Origin: Agelaius tricolor
Taxonomy: Eukaryota > Chordata > Aves > Passeriformes > Icteridae
NCBI GenBank assembly: GCA_023055355.1
Contig: JALJCS010000004.1
Span: 32,425,744-32,489,743, forward strand
Length of the DNA stretch: 64,000 nucleotides
Direction: 5' to 3'
The notes under the pieces are model-generated. The model was given only the letters and a program-made list of their open reading frames with translations. It made no database searches and was not told the origin of the DNA. The translations under genes and the position numbers were made by a program. Shown here piece by piece: positions 24,501 through 33,349 of the stretch (within the stretch, counting starts at the first letter, position 1; every line of letters starts with the position of its first letter).

Positions 24501-27500
24501 TTTCTTCTTCAAATGCCTGCAAAAACCTTTTTGACCTTATAAAGTTAAATGAGCCAGAGTTTGTGTGGTTGGTTGGGTTTTTCCCCAAAATGCAGGTTTT
24601 GGTTTAGTATCAGAGTAGATTTGTACACTTCTCTGGTTCTTATAAAGTATTTCAAAATTTTTTCTCCTTTGTATTGTGATGAAATGGAGGCATCTGTAGA
24701 TTTCACACAAAAGAATGAGGGACTGAGGTTCCACAGCAAACAAAGGTTCTACAAATCCTGCTAACTATGTTTGTTATTCCTGGGGGTTTTAAATGCTGAA
24801 TGCATGATTCAGCATCCTGGATGGGTGCAGGAGTAAAATGGGAAGGAAGGGGGAAAGGTCTTTTTGTTCATTGTGAGCAGAAAGACCTGAAGAACAGCAA
24901 AGGGAGTGAGGAGTACTGGAGCAATCATAAAGTAAAGGAGGGAAAAGGAGGGTAATATCAGCTTCATTCTTCTGTAGGGAGAAATTGCAGGACATGCAAA
25001 TTAGTAACATCTATTAGATAACATGTGCTTGTGAGATTTCCCTCTGAACTGGTACAGTACTATCAAAATGATAGGTTTTGTCTTGTTTTGCTGGCACTGG
25101 CTTTGTCTAATCAGTGAAATACTGTAGTGTTTGTTTCAAGATTTCTACCAATGGCAGCATCAGCGAAATACCAAACTAGGCATCCAAAACAAAGTTAAGG
25201 GAGGAAGGAGACCGGTATATCCTTTAGAGGCAATAGATAACTATTAGTTTGTAAGCCAGATCATAAATCCATGTTCCAAGTTCTTATAATGGATCAGCTA
25301 ACTGAATTGACTCATCCTGGAGCCACACAGCAGAGATAAAGCAGTAAAAAGATGTGAACCAGAAAAAGATTGTTCCTGTTAACAGCAGTTCACAGTTAGA
25401 TCTGATTACTTGTAATATTAGGATGTGTTCTGTGAAGTTTACTAGTTTGCTGCACTCCACAGATCTGAGAAAGTTCTTAAGGAACTGACAAAAAAAATCT
25501 TTATTGCTTTCCTCAATCTAGTATTCTCTCTTATCCCACTCAGTTACTTTGAGCTTCTCAATATTTGGTATTAAAACAGAGGAAGGACTTTAAAACATTT
25601 GTCAGCATTTAAAGACAAATTCTAAATTACCAAGAAGATTGTAGACTACTTAAATAAAGTTCAGTTTATTTTCTTTATGTTTGAACTCAGCACAGCAAAA
25701 TTGCTTACCCTGTTTCTAGTTCCTAGACACAGAAATTCTTACATAAAATATTAGTGGTGGTTTCAGTGCCATCACCTGAGTAGAAAGAAAAACTTTGCAT
25801 CCAACACCACTTGAACACAAATACACACCAAGACATAAATAATTTTTTTCTTTTAATGGCACACTGCAGGAAGGATTTCTGTCAGCAGACAGATAATGTC
25901 ATCTGTTTGGTGTGACTGTGTGATAGAGCCTTGTAGTCTGGATATACCCTGAAGTCACAGGAAGCACATCATGAATTCTGGATTCTGTGAAGGGGAGTAT
26001 GAGAGTAAGACAGCAAAGCAAAGGAAGTAGGAGAAGTAGGAATGTGAAATATTACTTCTGTAGCAGATAGTGCCTTTTTTCCCCACCTTAAAGGCTTCTT
26101 AAAATTTTGCAGTCATCAAATTAGGAGGAGGGATTTTAATGGGCAATTTTCTCTAAAGTGGCAGAGGGCATCATAGTAACTTGTGCTACAGTATTTCTTC
26201 TCTGTGTGTTATTCACAACATAGAGAGAAAACAGAAACTGTACAGAAGATGGTATTTGAAGAAATTTTGTGCTATCTTGATTAATTGAGACAGATATGCA
26301 TGTGAAATCTAAAGTTGCAATACAATTTTCACACGAAAAGATGCAGTAAGACCCTAAATATTAGTTTACAAAAGAGGTTCCCAAGTAGAGCTTGAACTTA
26401 GGGTCTTATTGAGTAGAGAGTATCTGTTTTAAGTTAGCAGGCACACTGCATAGTACAAGTGAGCTGTACAGCTGAGAAGTGGAAGCTGGTATACAGTATT
26501 TCAATAAGTGTTACAGATTTTGTTCTCTCCAGCAACAGCTTTGTACATTCTTTTCTTCTTGATTTTCAAATAATTGTAAAGTTTTTTTTAAAAATGAACA
26601 TCTATTAACTTGATAAATTCTAGCGGTTTATTTGTTCTTGCTTGTTCTAATGATGTAGTTTGCCTTTTTTGCAGAAAGGAGTATCAAGGGTCTTGTGTTC
26701 ATTGAAGTATAAATGTTTTTAATGCTGAAGATACTGCAAATCAGCACTATAATTCTCTTTATGTTTTAAAAAGCATAATTTTCTAACACAAACAACTATC
26801 AAACAAATATAGTTAAACATTTCTATTTTGAGATTCAAAATTAACTGTTGAATTAATTATTTCAGTGTACTATATATTATTCTGAATATATAGTCTATCT
26901 CTGATATTTCAGCTTTGCTCCACAATACTGGAATTTTTAAAATTTTGAAATAATGACGTTTTGCCAATCCTACTCAAATGAAACATTTAACTTCACTTAT
27001 TTTCAGTTTGCAGAAAAAGCTTGAGCATGTAAAGACAACACATGCACATCTAGATAAGGTAATTACCAAAAATACTGCTTTGATGTTTTTGCAACAACAG
27101 GGCTGTTCAATATTGCATGCTAATTTTGTTACTGTTTCAGAAGGTTTCAGTTAGGGAGTAATGTGTTCTAAGGTATTTGGAAGATGACCTAGATTACACA
27201 AAAGGAATGTGCTTTATTGTAGATAGATTCTAAATGACTATATTAAGTCTCACTTTTAACAATAGCTTATAGGCTTTCAGACAGTCATATCATTTGTTGA
27301 TTCACATGGAGAGTATTAGTGAACCAAATAGAACCACTTTTTTTTTAGGTATTTGCAGAAACAAGTCCTAAATTTGTAGCCAGTCTGTCCTATAGGTTTT
27401 CTATCCAAAACAAAATCTCTCTAGTTGAATTGTGGGTCACAGTCCTCCTTGGGGTGTCCATAGGTGGGTGGAGTTCACCCATAGGCCACGAGTCTCCTAA

Positions 27501-30500
27501 GAAAATGCAAAAAAGTAAAAACTTCTATTTTTTAAGGTGTTCTGGAAAAGAAGTGAGCTTTCTGCAGAAGGTCTCTATAATTAAATTAAATTTTCGGGTT
27601 AAAATATGATGCATACAATGCCTGTATTTTTATTTTTAAACTGCATAATTTAACTGTGAAGTTGCTAGTCTTGGAAACAGGAAAAGGCAATAATAAATTA
27701 TTTTGGAACTACAGATTAAATGCAAAATCAGTTCATGCTTAATTATAATTACAATGAAAATACTGATTGTTTTTGCTTAATCAAAATTCTTAAATATGCT
27801 CAGTTATAGAATCTTAATAGATCCCTAAAGTAGATGAAAATGTTAAGTAGAATCCTTCTTGAATGTTATGAGTTATAGTATCCTTGTGTGTATTATTAAG
27901 GAGATTATTGTTAGTTTTGTAGTGTGTAGCCATTCGACAGAATTCATTGTTAGTATCTGTGTTTAGTTTAACACCCACATATTTAAGATGATTGTTGAGA
28001 CATTTGAGGCATAATGAGGGCAGAACACTTCTCACAGTAGGCTGCAAGTCCTTGTTGTAAGACAAAGTGTGCTTATTATCTTCATGTTGAAGGTCAGCAG
28101 AAACAAACTGCACTGTGCTTGGAGCACAGTGAACTTTGGTCTGACGTGTTTTGAAGCTGCTCAGAGTGTTAGCTCTTGATTGTTTAGATAAGTTTACTTG
28201 GTCATTAGACAAACATTTGCTGCTTGTTGCTTTAATTTTTTTTTCCTTAAGTTTAGACTAGTCATCAGAAGGTAGTCGTTGGAAAGCATTACAGGAAGTA
28301 ATTCTCTCTCTGTTCTTCCAAACCATTGAGCAGTTATAGTGACAAAAATAAGACATTATTTAGTCTTTGAATAAATGTTTAATTTTAAAATATATGTTTT
28401 ATATTTATATTTTCTTTTGGTAATTGATCCTGAGCAGTTAGCTGGCAGTTGCTTTAGCACAGAACTTAACTTCATACATCTTGATTTTCTGACTCTATTC
28501 CTATACAGTCTGTTTATAAACAGCTTTTTTTATAAGGCAAGTACAGATTGTCTTTTATGAAAATTGTTGATTATTTTTTGTCTGATAGTATTGTCATTAA
28601 GAGCAGTAAGCCAAAAAAATAGCATTGTTAACCATATTTGAAAGCTTGATCATAATAGTCTCTACAGCAAAGAATTACATTGCAGCAGCTAATGGCACTA
28701 AACTGTTCAAGGCATTGTATCTGCCCTATAAGTGCACACCCAAACAGAAACAAAAAGTAGGGCTTAATTTAGAAAATTAGAGCAGAACAGAAATAGAGGT
28801 TTGGGTTTTTTTTTTATTTGATGTTGTCATATACTTGCCTTTTTATGAGGCCAAGTTATAAAGGACACTTTTTGAAATTACTGTTACGGGATGTTTATTC
28901 AGTGTGGTAATAAGCGTATCTTGCCTTTTGCAGGCTATAATTACAGTAACATTTGAAGTTTCAGGAAATATAAAAGAAGAAAACTTAAATCTCTTTATTC
29001 AGGTAAGTAATACATCACTGTCAACTCAAAAAATCATTGTAGCTTTTTAAAGAAACTCATCCCATGCCACTTTGTTTATGGAAATAACTTTTTCTTTTCA
29101 TAGAATCTTCTGTGGGAGAAGAATGTGAAAGATAAGACTGGATGCACCATGGATGTCATAAGACTGAAGGTTAGTCAGAAATTATCAGTTTCTTTGTTTT
29201 GTGTTTTTTGTCTTTACACCTAAAAAACTGCATTGTGCTGTCAGTTATGGACCTATCAAAGGTGCTGCTGATCACTGTAGCAGAGCAGATGATATGGAGA
29301 GTAGCAAGTTGTCATTCCATGAATGACTCAGAAAGAGAGAGCTGGCAGAGGAGCAAACATTAATCTTACTTGTTTTAAATGGGGAGGGCAGATGTACAGT
29401 CCCCAAACATCAGTGGCAGGGTTAAAAATCAAGCCATAGTTAAATCACTTTTAATTTTCTACCTCCATTGCTTTGAGAGATACTATTCATCTCCATATCT
29501 AGGGTTGGGATACTGTAGATTGGATCCTATAGATTGCTAGGTGTACTTAAAATTGTTGCCATAATATGCAGAAATTCAGTTTGGCGTAACATAGGAATGC
29601 AATAGTAGTTGTGGTCTACAATTAACAAGTTTTTACAGTATTGTCAGGCTGTTGTTTTGAAGATACAGCTCATTCATCTTCATGGGCACTTATATGTTCT
29701 TCACTTGCTTGGTTTGGAGAAGAGTAGAGGTGACAATTCAGGATCTACTTTCATTTACCTTATACCAAGCAGCCAAGTAAATAATCAAAAAATAAGAATC
29801 CAGTCAGTCATTTGTCAGGCTGTAAGAAATATAAGAAAGTAAAGCTCTGGTTTGTTTCCTGAGAACCCTTGACCATCATAGATAGAAACATAATTATTCT
29901 AGTTTTATAGGAAGGAAAGTTGTTTTCTTGCTTTCTCAGCAACAAAATTAGAGTATCCTGGTCTTCTCCTTCCTGACAAATAGAAGAGAGTAGCCACTGA
30001 TGTATCTGAAGCTGCCTGAAAAGCAGTAATGCCGTGCACAAGCTTGTTTTTGGTGTATTGAGCACTGGAATCAAATTAATCCTTTATGAGATGTGAAGCC
30101 TGTGTAACATGTGTGCTCTCCCTCAGTTACAGACAAATACACCAAAGCAAATGAACCTCAGGCAACTAATTACAGAACAGGTTCCAAAGTTTGTTGCTTT
30201 TATATTTATATTATATCTGCAGTCATAGCCCTTTTGGCAGTAATAGTCATAGAATTCCAACTAATAGGTCAAATGGAGGCCTATTTTATGAAATATTTTA
30301 AACTTTCTTTAGGGAAGTGTCCTGGTTTAGGGCAAATTCTGGGAGGAACTTCCAGGATGTACAAGATATGTTTTACAGAATGTGTTCCACTAAAATATTT
30401 TAGAACATTGTGCTATGAGGTGATGAAAACTGTTTAATAGAGCTTTTGATATGTGAGTTAATGGACTCATGCTGACTGTTATCTTTTCTAATTCTGTTGC

Positions 30501-31865
30501 TAGTTGTTCTGCTTCACAGATGTTTATTCTTTCCCCAATATTCAGAGATGCTGTTTCAGGAAAGTAAATATACTGAGCATAAGAGCTTAATTGGACTAAT
30601 CTGAAATCAGACATTTTTGTTCATTTTACATCATTTTGTTGGCAGGCAGGCTTTCATGGACTCCTATGTCAAACACCATATATGCATTCAAAGAGGCATA
30701 GTAGATGATGACATTTAATTTTTGCTTGGGCAGGCTGGGTACTGACAAATGAGGAACAGAAGGCAAAGTATGGTAAAATGTAATTCTTAGCCTTTAACAA
30801 AATAAGGAGATGTGAAAATGTATGTTATGAGTAGATGTGTTGATTGATAATATATGTTTATTTTGACTAAGAAGTTCACAGGTGCCAGAAGTACTACTCC
30901 CTGCTTGAACTAGATTGAAAGTTTTGTTTCCCCTCTTACATATTTTATTTTTAAAGTTTTGTTTATATACCCTAACAGTTATTTTTCTGATAAGGGACTG
31001 GTATCTATTCAAGGCAAATCTCATCAAGTGATAGTCCAAGGTGTCCATGAGCTCTATGACCTAGAAGAGACTTCAGTACCCTGGAAAGAAGATGAAAAGA
31101 GAACAAACAGGCTGGTCCTAATTGGTAAGAGGAAATTATGCATCTCCTTCTTTGAGTTTAAAAAGCTGTTTTCTCATAGACAGTCTCACAGACTTGGCCA
31201 GGGAAAAGCAATCAGGCTAAACTGGCCAGAATTAGTGCAGTAAGTTTGTTCAACTTAACCCTCTTTTTAAGGCTTATCCATCAAAACCTCCTGAAGTTCA
31301 AAATTGCAGCTGAGAGGAGTCTACACTATCCCTATTAGTGCCACCAAAATCAAACCAAATCAAACCAAATCAATAAAATACCAAGCTTTCATAAATTATG
31401 TTGGCATATTTAATCTTGTTTCTAAAATCTGTAATTATAAATTGGGTGATGGGAATAGTTTGAATGCTTGATCAAATATTAGTAACTGTAAGGAAGGTTA
31501 TTATAGCTTTGAAATGTTTAAAATCAGTTTTGTTTCTAAAAATCTTGCAGTGCTGAGGTTCTGTGCTTCTATTTTCTGTGTATTTGTTTGCTGTGCAAAG
31601 TGTTTTATTACCAAAAATAACCTATTTTTTCCCTTTCCCTTATTTGTGCTTGAAGTCTGTTGTTGCCTTAATTTTAATACTGCTATTGTCACTGATTGAT
31701 ATAATAAACACTTCCTTAGGATAAAAGAAGCTACTTGTATGTGTTTTAATGCACTGTAAAATACAGTTAGATATTTTATTTCTCTTTACAGGCAGGAACC
31801 TGAATAAGGAGATCATCAAAGAAGTATTCATAGCCACTGTGAGAGAAGAACGAGGAAACAGTTGA
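3416..31865 (+). CDS. ZNG1: ZNG1 (CBWD family) zinc-regulated GTPase metalloprotein activator, complete, 15 coding exons
   Basis: The product belongs to the COBW/G3E GTPase family, which binds zinc and GTP and transfers zinc to methionine aminopeptidase 1 in the cytosol. Coding exons (listed singly below) total 1113 nt, giving 370 residues; the human proteins are about 395, the difference being mainly at the two ends. Visible motifs: N-terminal CPDLVPI (residues 6-12), matching the METAP1-docking motif of the family; Walker A GYLGAGKTT (35-43) split by intron 1; zinc-binding CxCC (93-96); ETTGLADP in exon 4; and the guanine-specificity motif NKTD (189-192). The COBW C-terminal domain spans roughly 240-346. 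All introns are GT-AG and all phases join without a frame break. The start is the first ATG in frame after the CpG-rich leader. Intron 5 carries an antisense provirus and intron 9 a CR1. Seen: motifs and frame. Known: family role. Inferred: expression and function in this species. Confidence 0.96.
4583..4669 (+). CDS. ZNG1: ZNG1 coding exon 2
   Basis: Acceptor ctag, donor gtatgt. Completes Walker A (AGKTT), followed by the LNEFGE strand typical of the family. Codes to residue 66. Confidence 0.95.
5534..5630 (+). CDS. ZNG1: ZNG1 coding exon 3
   Basis: Acceptor tttcag, donor gtgagt. Contains NGCLCCSV, the CxCC zinc site (residues 93-96) that defines COBW proteins. Confidence 0.96.
6507..6551. 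repeat. 12-bp inverted repeat in ZNG1 intron 3
   Basis: Arms GGTGAGGTAGAA (6507-6518) and TTCTACCTCACC (6540-6551), loop 21 nt. Confidence 0.75.
6882..6973 (+). CDS. ZNG1: ZNG1 coding exon 4
   Basis: Acceptor ttacag, donor gtagtt. Encodes the ENLMQ helix and the [10 protein letters not shown] strand-loop of the G domain. Confidence 0.95.
7495..7554. repeat. Two-copy tandem duplication, period about 32 bp
   Basis: GGTGTTTAAACTTGATCTCA and GGTGTTTAAACTTTATCTCA with shared flanks; ZNG1 intron 4. Confidence 0.7.
8077..8136 (+). CDS. ZNG1: ZNG1 coding exon 5
   Basis: Acceptor cttag, donor gtaagt. Encodes the [19 protein letters not shown] segment. The antisense provirus begins about 290 bp downstream in the next intron. 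Confidence 0.95.
8422..8427. repeat. Target site duplication, left copy (GCTAGA)
   Basis: A 6-bp direct repeat immediately outside the left LTR, identical to 15786-15791; six bases is the usual size for alpha- and betaretroviral integrases. Confidence 0.9.
8428..9032 (-). repeat. 3' LTR of the provirus
   Basis: 605 bp, begins TG and ends CA on the minus strand, and matches 15181-15785 throughout. AATAAA lies at 8633-8638 (minus strand), about 205 bp from the LTR end, placing the R/U5 boundary just below it. Confidence 0.96.
8821..8876. repeat. 13-bp inverted repeat in LTR U3 (also at 15574-15629)
   Basis: Arms TCACTCGACACCC (8821-8833) and GGGTGTCGAGTGA (8864-8876) are perfect complements; present in both LTRs. 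Confidence 0.85.
9033..9046 (-). other. Polypurine tract of the provirus
   Basis: A 14-nt all-purine run on the minus strand, directly before the TG start of the 3' LTR; the plus-strand DNA priming site. Confidence 0.85.
9047..9165 (-). other. Proviral 3' segment with no env
   Basis: About 120 nt between the pol stop and the polypurine tract. It is A-rich on the plus strand and codes nothing recognisable. An intact retrovirus would carry roughly 1.5-2 kb of env here. Confidence 0.8.
9166..12750 (-). CDS. pol: Proviral Pro-Pol, intact: dUTPase-like, protease, RT, RNase H, integrase
   Basis: An open frame with no ATG of its own, in the -1 frame to gag and reached from the slippery site at 12750-12756. 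Residues below are numbered from 12627. A dUTPase-like segment (about 20-110) precedes an aspartic protease with DTG at 159-161. Reverse transcriptase carries VVIDIKDCF and YMDD (429-432). RNase H has the DEDD set (D720, E755, D775, D840). Integrase has an HHCC zinc motif (H862, H866, C890, C893) and DDE residues D919, D976, E1012 with the usual 35-residue spacing. Every catalytic residue looked for is present and no stop interrupts. Protease and polymerase are in one frame, unlike typical betaretroviruses, which use a second shift. It ends TAA at 9166-9168, 133 bp short of the LTR. Confidence 0.93.
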   Translation of the reverse strand, partial: LTSERSSPLRHDKNRAGQLTPRREGRSQGPPPAKQDIFSPDLSHVACLQPRPVLTTFSAFRPFRLQLTEPLHLKNSDFQLVSVSPECPGNWGRIRCKYVVVGDTKHTPLEVNIIPGLLPSDPGLFAVGLHCVQPPTFLPKGQVIAQAIPVPEITWALGFPPAELQNPTVAWAQVLGRERPHVTCHISKGGEGKPLKGLLDTGADVTIIPSREWPSHWELQNAPGHVRGVGGLQLARQSKSVVQITGPDGQLASVRPFVLDYTEPLWGRDLLAQWGARIDLPAAPQVFRAAVTDERPTWKLNWKSDKPVQVVQWPLNKQKLAALNELVKEQLLKGNLVETMSEWNSPVFVIKKPNKDKWRLLHDLRQINNIIEDMGPLQPGMPSPTMLPQNWNLVVIDIKDCFFQIPLHPDDAPRFAFTVPAINREAPSKRYHWRVLPQGLKASPMICQWYVASLLSPVRAATKDTIIYHYMDDILVCAPTNDLLTHALDLTIDALVVAGFELQQDKIQQMPPWKYLGLEITKRTIVPQKLAIKTNIKNLADVHQLCGSLNWVRPWLGIPTEDLAPLFNLLKGGEELSSPRSLTPEAQTALEKIQNSISARQAHRYHPGLPFKFIVLGKLPHLHGVIFQWDDSIKGKDRGSGDPLLIIEWVFLSHHRSKRMTQPAELVAELIRKARSRIRELAGCDFDCIHIPLKFDSGHLKRKMIDNLLETNEMLQLALDSYTGQIAVDRPAHKLFNQEFTLSLKSVQSRTPLKALTVFTDASGASHKSVMTWKDPQTQRWEADVTEVEGSPQVAELDAVVRAFERFSEPFNLVTDSAYVAGVVSRAENAILQEVSNIPLFNLLSKLVNLVSHREQPFYVMHVRSHTDLPGFIAEGNRRADALAAPVQAAPLPDLFSQAKISHQQFHQNAPGLVRQFHLTREQAKAIVATCPQCQSHQLPTIPLGANPRGLSSCEVWQMDVTHIPAFGRLQFVHVSVDTFSGAVYASAHTGEKAADCEKHLVQAFAVLGIPKVLKTDNGPAYKSRELRSFLQQWGIEHKTGIPYSPTGQAVVERTHQSLKRVLEQQRVAVKVESPHIRLAKALFTINFLNCSFENLNPPIVRHFGRHEQLQARVRPPVLIKDPETWKTEGPFDLVTWGRGYACVSTPSGPRWIPAKWVKPFRPGKTLRAENVEQVTEACWRRRRKLPGMEPLPV
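12721..12756 (-). promoter_or_regulatory. -1 ribosomal frameshift signal between gag and pro-pol
   Basis: The minus strand reads the slippery heptamer A AAA AAC at 12750-12756, in gag phase and directly before the gag TAA. Ten bases later comes a perfect 6-bp stem (GCGCAG / CTGCGC; arms 12734-12739 and 12721-12726). Its C-rich loop could pair with a G-rich run at 12676-12683 to form a pseudoknot. The same heptamer is used by known betaretroviruses. Confidence 0.8.
12747..14789 (-). CDS. gag: Proviral Gag polyprotein, intact (680 aa)
   Basis: Gag assembles the viral particle core. It begins MGAKFS, a myristoylation-type N-terminus expected to target membranes. A very long Ser/Pro-rich, low-complexity region (about residues 95-350) separates the matrix-like N-terminus from capsid. 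The capsid carries a major homology region (about 525-545, core [14 protein letters not shown]). Nucleocapsid has one CCHC knuckle, [14 protein letters not shown] (644-657). The frame is free of stops and frameshifts. It ends TAA directly after an A AAA AAC slippery heptamer. It has a true ATG, about 390 nt downstream of the 5' LTR. Neighbours: pro-pol follows in the -1 frame. Whether protein is made is not knowable here. Confidence 0.93.
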   Translation of the reverse strand: MGAKFSLSAAQKGLFYQVVGILVGGGCSVDKKEVKKLIRWLFSEFPEVSPDQIKDPAFWQRANAKLSNLIRSGDTSLSPLAFWISQIRSILKAGGNSEKPSVSFSSCPSSSASPSTPNPSSRPHKRKTGILKGAARSSPAQGDHSSPSPLQNPRPPRPKSPGQSLRGSSSSPTSPVPAPRSSVSKTPKSKTLISKSPVCSQSPPIPQNGSYGAQDGGNHMAEMAGKPSSSPQNPFFPSSNPFLPVGHSQCSTPSSFPPPGPSSFPETSSSVVPPLSPPTSPPIAPPSVPPIPPPISPPPASQKVPPLVSASWEGPSISDRPAQVPSHAPTSSSPGSHALPAGSRALGSGGGAAVGNREPGSAAIPSAAPVVYHPEGDGGVRRQWVPLHHSQIKELCKAQKDYGRDSEYFRGVLQATLTEADVTPSDIRRLFTCLLNPTERAMWEAAWKRRVTEALPSLWERPHTGLDLTGNVLAIDQLLGTGNWADGHSQASAIPQEALRESARAAEKAFLALPGAAPLLSFSRIFQGAEESFLDFVERLRKAVEQQVADEVAREHILKEVASTNANSACRDAILSLPMHPPPSLHDMLEVCTRKVLIMPSREGEKRKQLPPRVSATEEAPENTFSEATCRSPAPGPSAAKSPCHLCGKLGHWMPDCPLRREFYEFKRGQGLLGKTQTKN
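14790..15158 (-). other. Proviral 5' leader
   Basis: Untranslated region between the PBS and gag, GC-rich in its first half and holding the candidate splice donor; the packaging signal would lie here in a functional virus. Short open frames are not convincing. Confidence 0.7.
14952..14957 (-). promoter_or_regulatory. Candidate leader splice donor (GTGAGT)
   Basis: A consensus donor (bases 14952-14957 on the minus strand) lies between the PBS and gag, where retroviruses place the major splice donor. With no env downstream its use is uncertain. Confidence 0.4.
15159..15176 (-). other. Proviral primer-binding site
   Basis: Starts TGGCGCCC on the minus strand and agrees with the Lys-1,2 tRNA-type PBS at about 15 of 18 positions. 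Four bases (GTTT) separate it from the LTR end. The tRNA identity is tentative. Confidence 0.65.
15181..15785 (-). repeat. 5' LTR of the provirus
   Basis: Same 605 bp as the 3' LTR. As the upstream copy it should hold the proviral promoter. AATAAA is at 15386-15391. No canonical TATA box was recognised in U3; a TAAAA element lies upstream of the polyadenylation signal. Confidence 0.96.
15786..15791. repeat. Target site duplication, right copy (GCTAGA)
   Basis: Matches 8422-8427 exactly, showing that no rearrangement has occurred at the proviral edges since insertion. Confidence 0.9.
16552..16589 (+). CDS. ZNG1: ZNG1 coding exon 6
   Basis: A 38-nt microexon with acceptor ttctag and donor gtaagt. 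Encodes [12 protein letters not shown], matching the family strand between the two G-domain halves. It ends in phase 0 at residue 162. Confidence 0.93.
17197..17218. repeat. Poly-T tract
   Basis: Around 22 consecutive T in ZNG1 intron 6, with no recognised retroposon body attached. Confidence 0.7.
19382..19537 (-). other. Unassigned antisense exon-like segment (51 codons)
   Basis: After a good acceptor on the minus strand (TTTTTTCAG ending at 19538) an open frame runs in phase 0 to TAA. It reads coding-like, with pieces such as [19 protein letters not shown] and [21 protein letters not shown] do not recognise the protein. No upstream exon or canonical polyadenylation signal was found. Nested in ZNG1 intron 6. 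It could be a terminal exon, a relic or chance. Confidence 0.3.
20050..20096 (+). CDS. ZNG1: ZNG1 coding exon 7
   Basis: Acceptor tttag, donor gtatgg. Encodes [15 protein letters not shown], matching the same segment of vertebrate ZNG1. Confidence 0.93.
20853..20939 (+). CDS. ZNG1: ZNG1 coding exon 8
   Basis: Acceptor catag, donor gtatga. Encodes [21 protein letters not shown] (189-192) is the guanine-recognition motif. Confidence 0.95.
21725..21769 (+). CDS. ZNG1: ZNG1 coding exon 9
   Basis: A 45-nt exon with acceptor ttttag and donor gtatta. Encodes [14 protein letters not shown]. Confidence 0.92.
21975..22635 (-). repeat. CR1 LINE fragment in ZNG1 intron 9
   Basis: The minus strand carries CR1 ORF2 C-terminal motifs ([34 protein letters not shown]) followed at lower coordinates by the characteristic 3' region. 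5'-truncated and mutated. Confidence 0.85.
24257..24313 (+). CDS. ZNG1: ZNG1 coding exon 10
   Basis: Acceptor ctttag, donor gtatgg. Encodes [18 protein letters not shown], highly similar to vertebrate orthologues; start of the link to the C-terminal COBW domain. Confidence 0.94.
27007..27058 (+). CDS. ZNG1: ZNG1 coding exon 11
   Basis: Acceptor tttcag, donor gtaatt. Encodes [17 protein letters not shown] in frame; ends in phase 0 at residue 258. Confidence 0.92.
27814..28257 (-). other. Unassigned antisense open frame (147 codons) in ZNG1 intron 11
   Basis: Stop-free on the minus strand in AT-rich DNA, with mixed amino-acid composition and no in-frame ATG near the start. A second open frame (28355 down to about 28244) joins it through a run of nine T/A (28236-28244), as if one older reading frame had slipped at the run; it includes [20 protein letters not shown]. 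The family is not recognised. It may be a pseudogene relic. Confidence 0.3.
28934..29002 (+). CDS. ZNG1: ZNG1 coding exon 12
   Basis: Acceptor ttgcag, donor gtaagt. Encodes [19 protein letters not shown] and following residues, the first strand of the COBW C-terminal domain. Confidence 0.94.
29104..29169 (+). CDS. ZNG1: ZNG1 coding exon 13
   Basis: Acceptor catag, donor gttagt. Encodes [20 protein letters not shown] and following residues. Only 101 nt separate it from exon 12. Confidence 0.94.
29170..30994. other. ZNG1 intron 13
   Basis: Plain AT-rich intron; the short open frames look random. Confidence 0.65.
30995..31124 (+). CDS. ZNG1: ZNG1 coding exon 14
   Basis: Acceptor ataag, donor gtaaga. 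The longest coding exon; encodes [20 protein letters not shown] and the ETSVPWK/NRLVLIG segment of the COBW domain. Confidence 0.95.
31346..31376. repeat. Short AAATCAAACC-type tandem repeat
   Basis: About three units of AATCAAACCA in ZNG1 intron 14. Confidence 0.7.
31792..31865 (+). CDS. ZNG1: ZNG1 coding exon 15 (stop)
   Basis: Acceptor ttacag. Encodes [19 protein letters not shown] and ends with TGA at 31863-31865. The tail after the conserved IATV is shorter than in human. Confidence 0.93.
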
Positions 31866-31883
31866 CATAAAACTATAAAAAAG

Positions 31884-31889
31884 ATTAAA
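31884..31889 (+). promoter_or_regulatory. Possible ZNG1 polyadenylation signal (ATTAAA)
   Basis: ATTAAA lies 18 nt past the stop, which would give a very short 3' UTR. Distal AATAAA hexamers occur at 33638-33643 and 34243-34248. The true 3' end cannot be chosen from sequence alone. Confidence 0.3.
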
Positions 31890-33085
31890 TGTCTGTTTTA
31901 ATCCTGCAAGGATTTTATGGCAGAAAAGACTGAATGGCATGGGCTATAGTAGTTTCTATATCCTCTTGCAGTTCATGCAACAGTTGAACCCTGAAGTCTT
32001 CCTAAGTATTCCAGCTGACCTACTGCTTTAAGATTAGCTCTTATGGTCTAGAATCAAACACAATTCTCCTATTTTGGATTCGGCTGAAGCTGTGTCAGCA
32101 ACATATGTAACTGTGCAGAAATGGAGACAGACTGTTATGTTCTATGTGAAGCATTACTGTAGGGATATGGGAAACGTGTTTGAAGCCTAGTGCTTTCTCT
32201 TCCTAACGCTGTTCCACTGGGAATGAAGCAATAGTGATTATTGCCAGTGATATAATCACAGTACAAAATGTTTAGTGTTTACTAGTAAACTGTCTTCCAT
32301 CTCTTTCCACTTGCTTTGTGATTTTTGAGTGTATGCACCCATCCCAGGTACTGTTCTACCTGTAAACCTGTTGTGTAATGAAACTAAAAATACACAGGTA
32401 GCAGAGGCACAAGATCACATGGAGTAAATGCTGTCTACACAAAAGCTGTGCATGCAGTGTTTGGTCACATAGTCAGCAGTTTGAAAGAGGTAGCTGAACT
32501 CTTCAATCTTATAGGCCATCACCCTGCCAGTTCAGGATCTGGGGAGCTGGGGACTGCACCTTTCCACTATGTTCAGGCTGCTCTGCATGATTTCTAATGG
32601 GGTTCTGTGACACTACTTTGAAAACCTAGTCTGAAGCTTTTATCTCTCTGCTAATCACAATTTAGAGTTGAACTTCTTGCCCTGTACATTCTCCAGTACT
32701 CTTTGTTCACCTCTTAGCTTTAGAGGGATATTTTGACTACAGCTGTGTGAAAGCAAAATAAGTCAATGCAGGAAGATAATGTAGAATTAAAAATGTTTGC
32801 AAACGAAATTCTAGGACATACAGTTCTGAAGGATGGACTTTTAGCTATAGTGCTTGCTGTGGATGCTAGGTGATGTGTCTGAATAAGCAGAAACTTGTCT
32901 TACACCTAACATTAAAAAGAAAAGAAAGAAGGCCATTCCCTCAATCTCTCCTTCAGGCAGTATCAGCAGTCTTAAATTTTTTTCACTTTGCTTCTACTGC
33001 AGCGTATGAGTTTGGAATTCGTTTTCAAAAGAGCTAAGGATGAAGACATTAATCTTTCACTGCCCAGAGCTGGTGTCTCAATTGA

Positions 33086-33349
33086 TTAAAATAAGTAATG
33101 TATCTTAGCTAACATAGAACTCTTTACTCTTCCAGTAGATACATCGGCAGGCATGACTGCATTCCTCACATTAGAAATAGCTTTAGATAGCTTGAAGTAG
33201 TTTTCAGGACTTATTTTTTTCTCTAAAGCAAGGTCTAAAGAGAGAACAATCTGCTTACACAATGTTGCTTTCTGTTTAGCAGACCTTGGTGGCACCTGAA
33301 TGAACTGGTATAGCTGAAGGACACTGTTTCCCTTAGCAGTTAGAACTCT
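33086..33349 (-). other. Unassigned antisense open frame (87 codons) downstream of ZNG1
   Basis: Reads coding-like (NSVLQLYQFIQVPPRSAKQ, ATLCKQIVLSLDLALEKKIS), ends TAA and has no ATG near its start. By length alone it is within chance for this base composition. Function unknown. Confidence 0.25.

Larger units (their letters stand above)
22640..28933. other. ZNG1 introns 9-11, outside exons
   Basis: Apart from exons 10 and 11 and the antisense open frame near 28 kb, this is AT-rich intron with no recognised repeat or gene. Confidence 0.65.
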
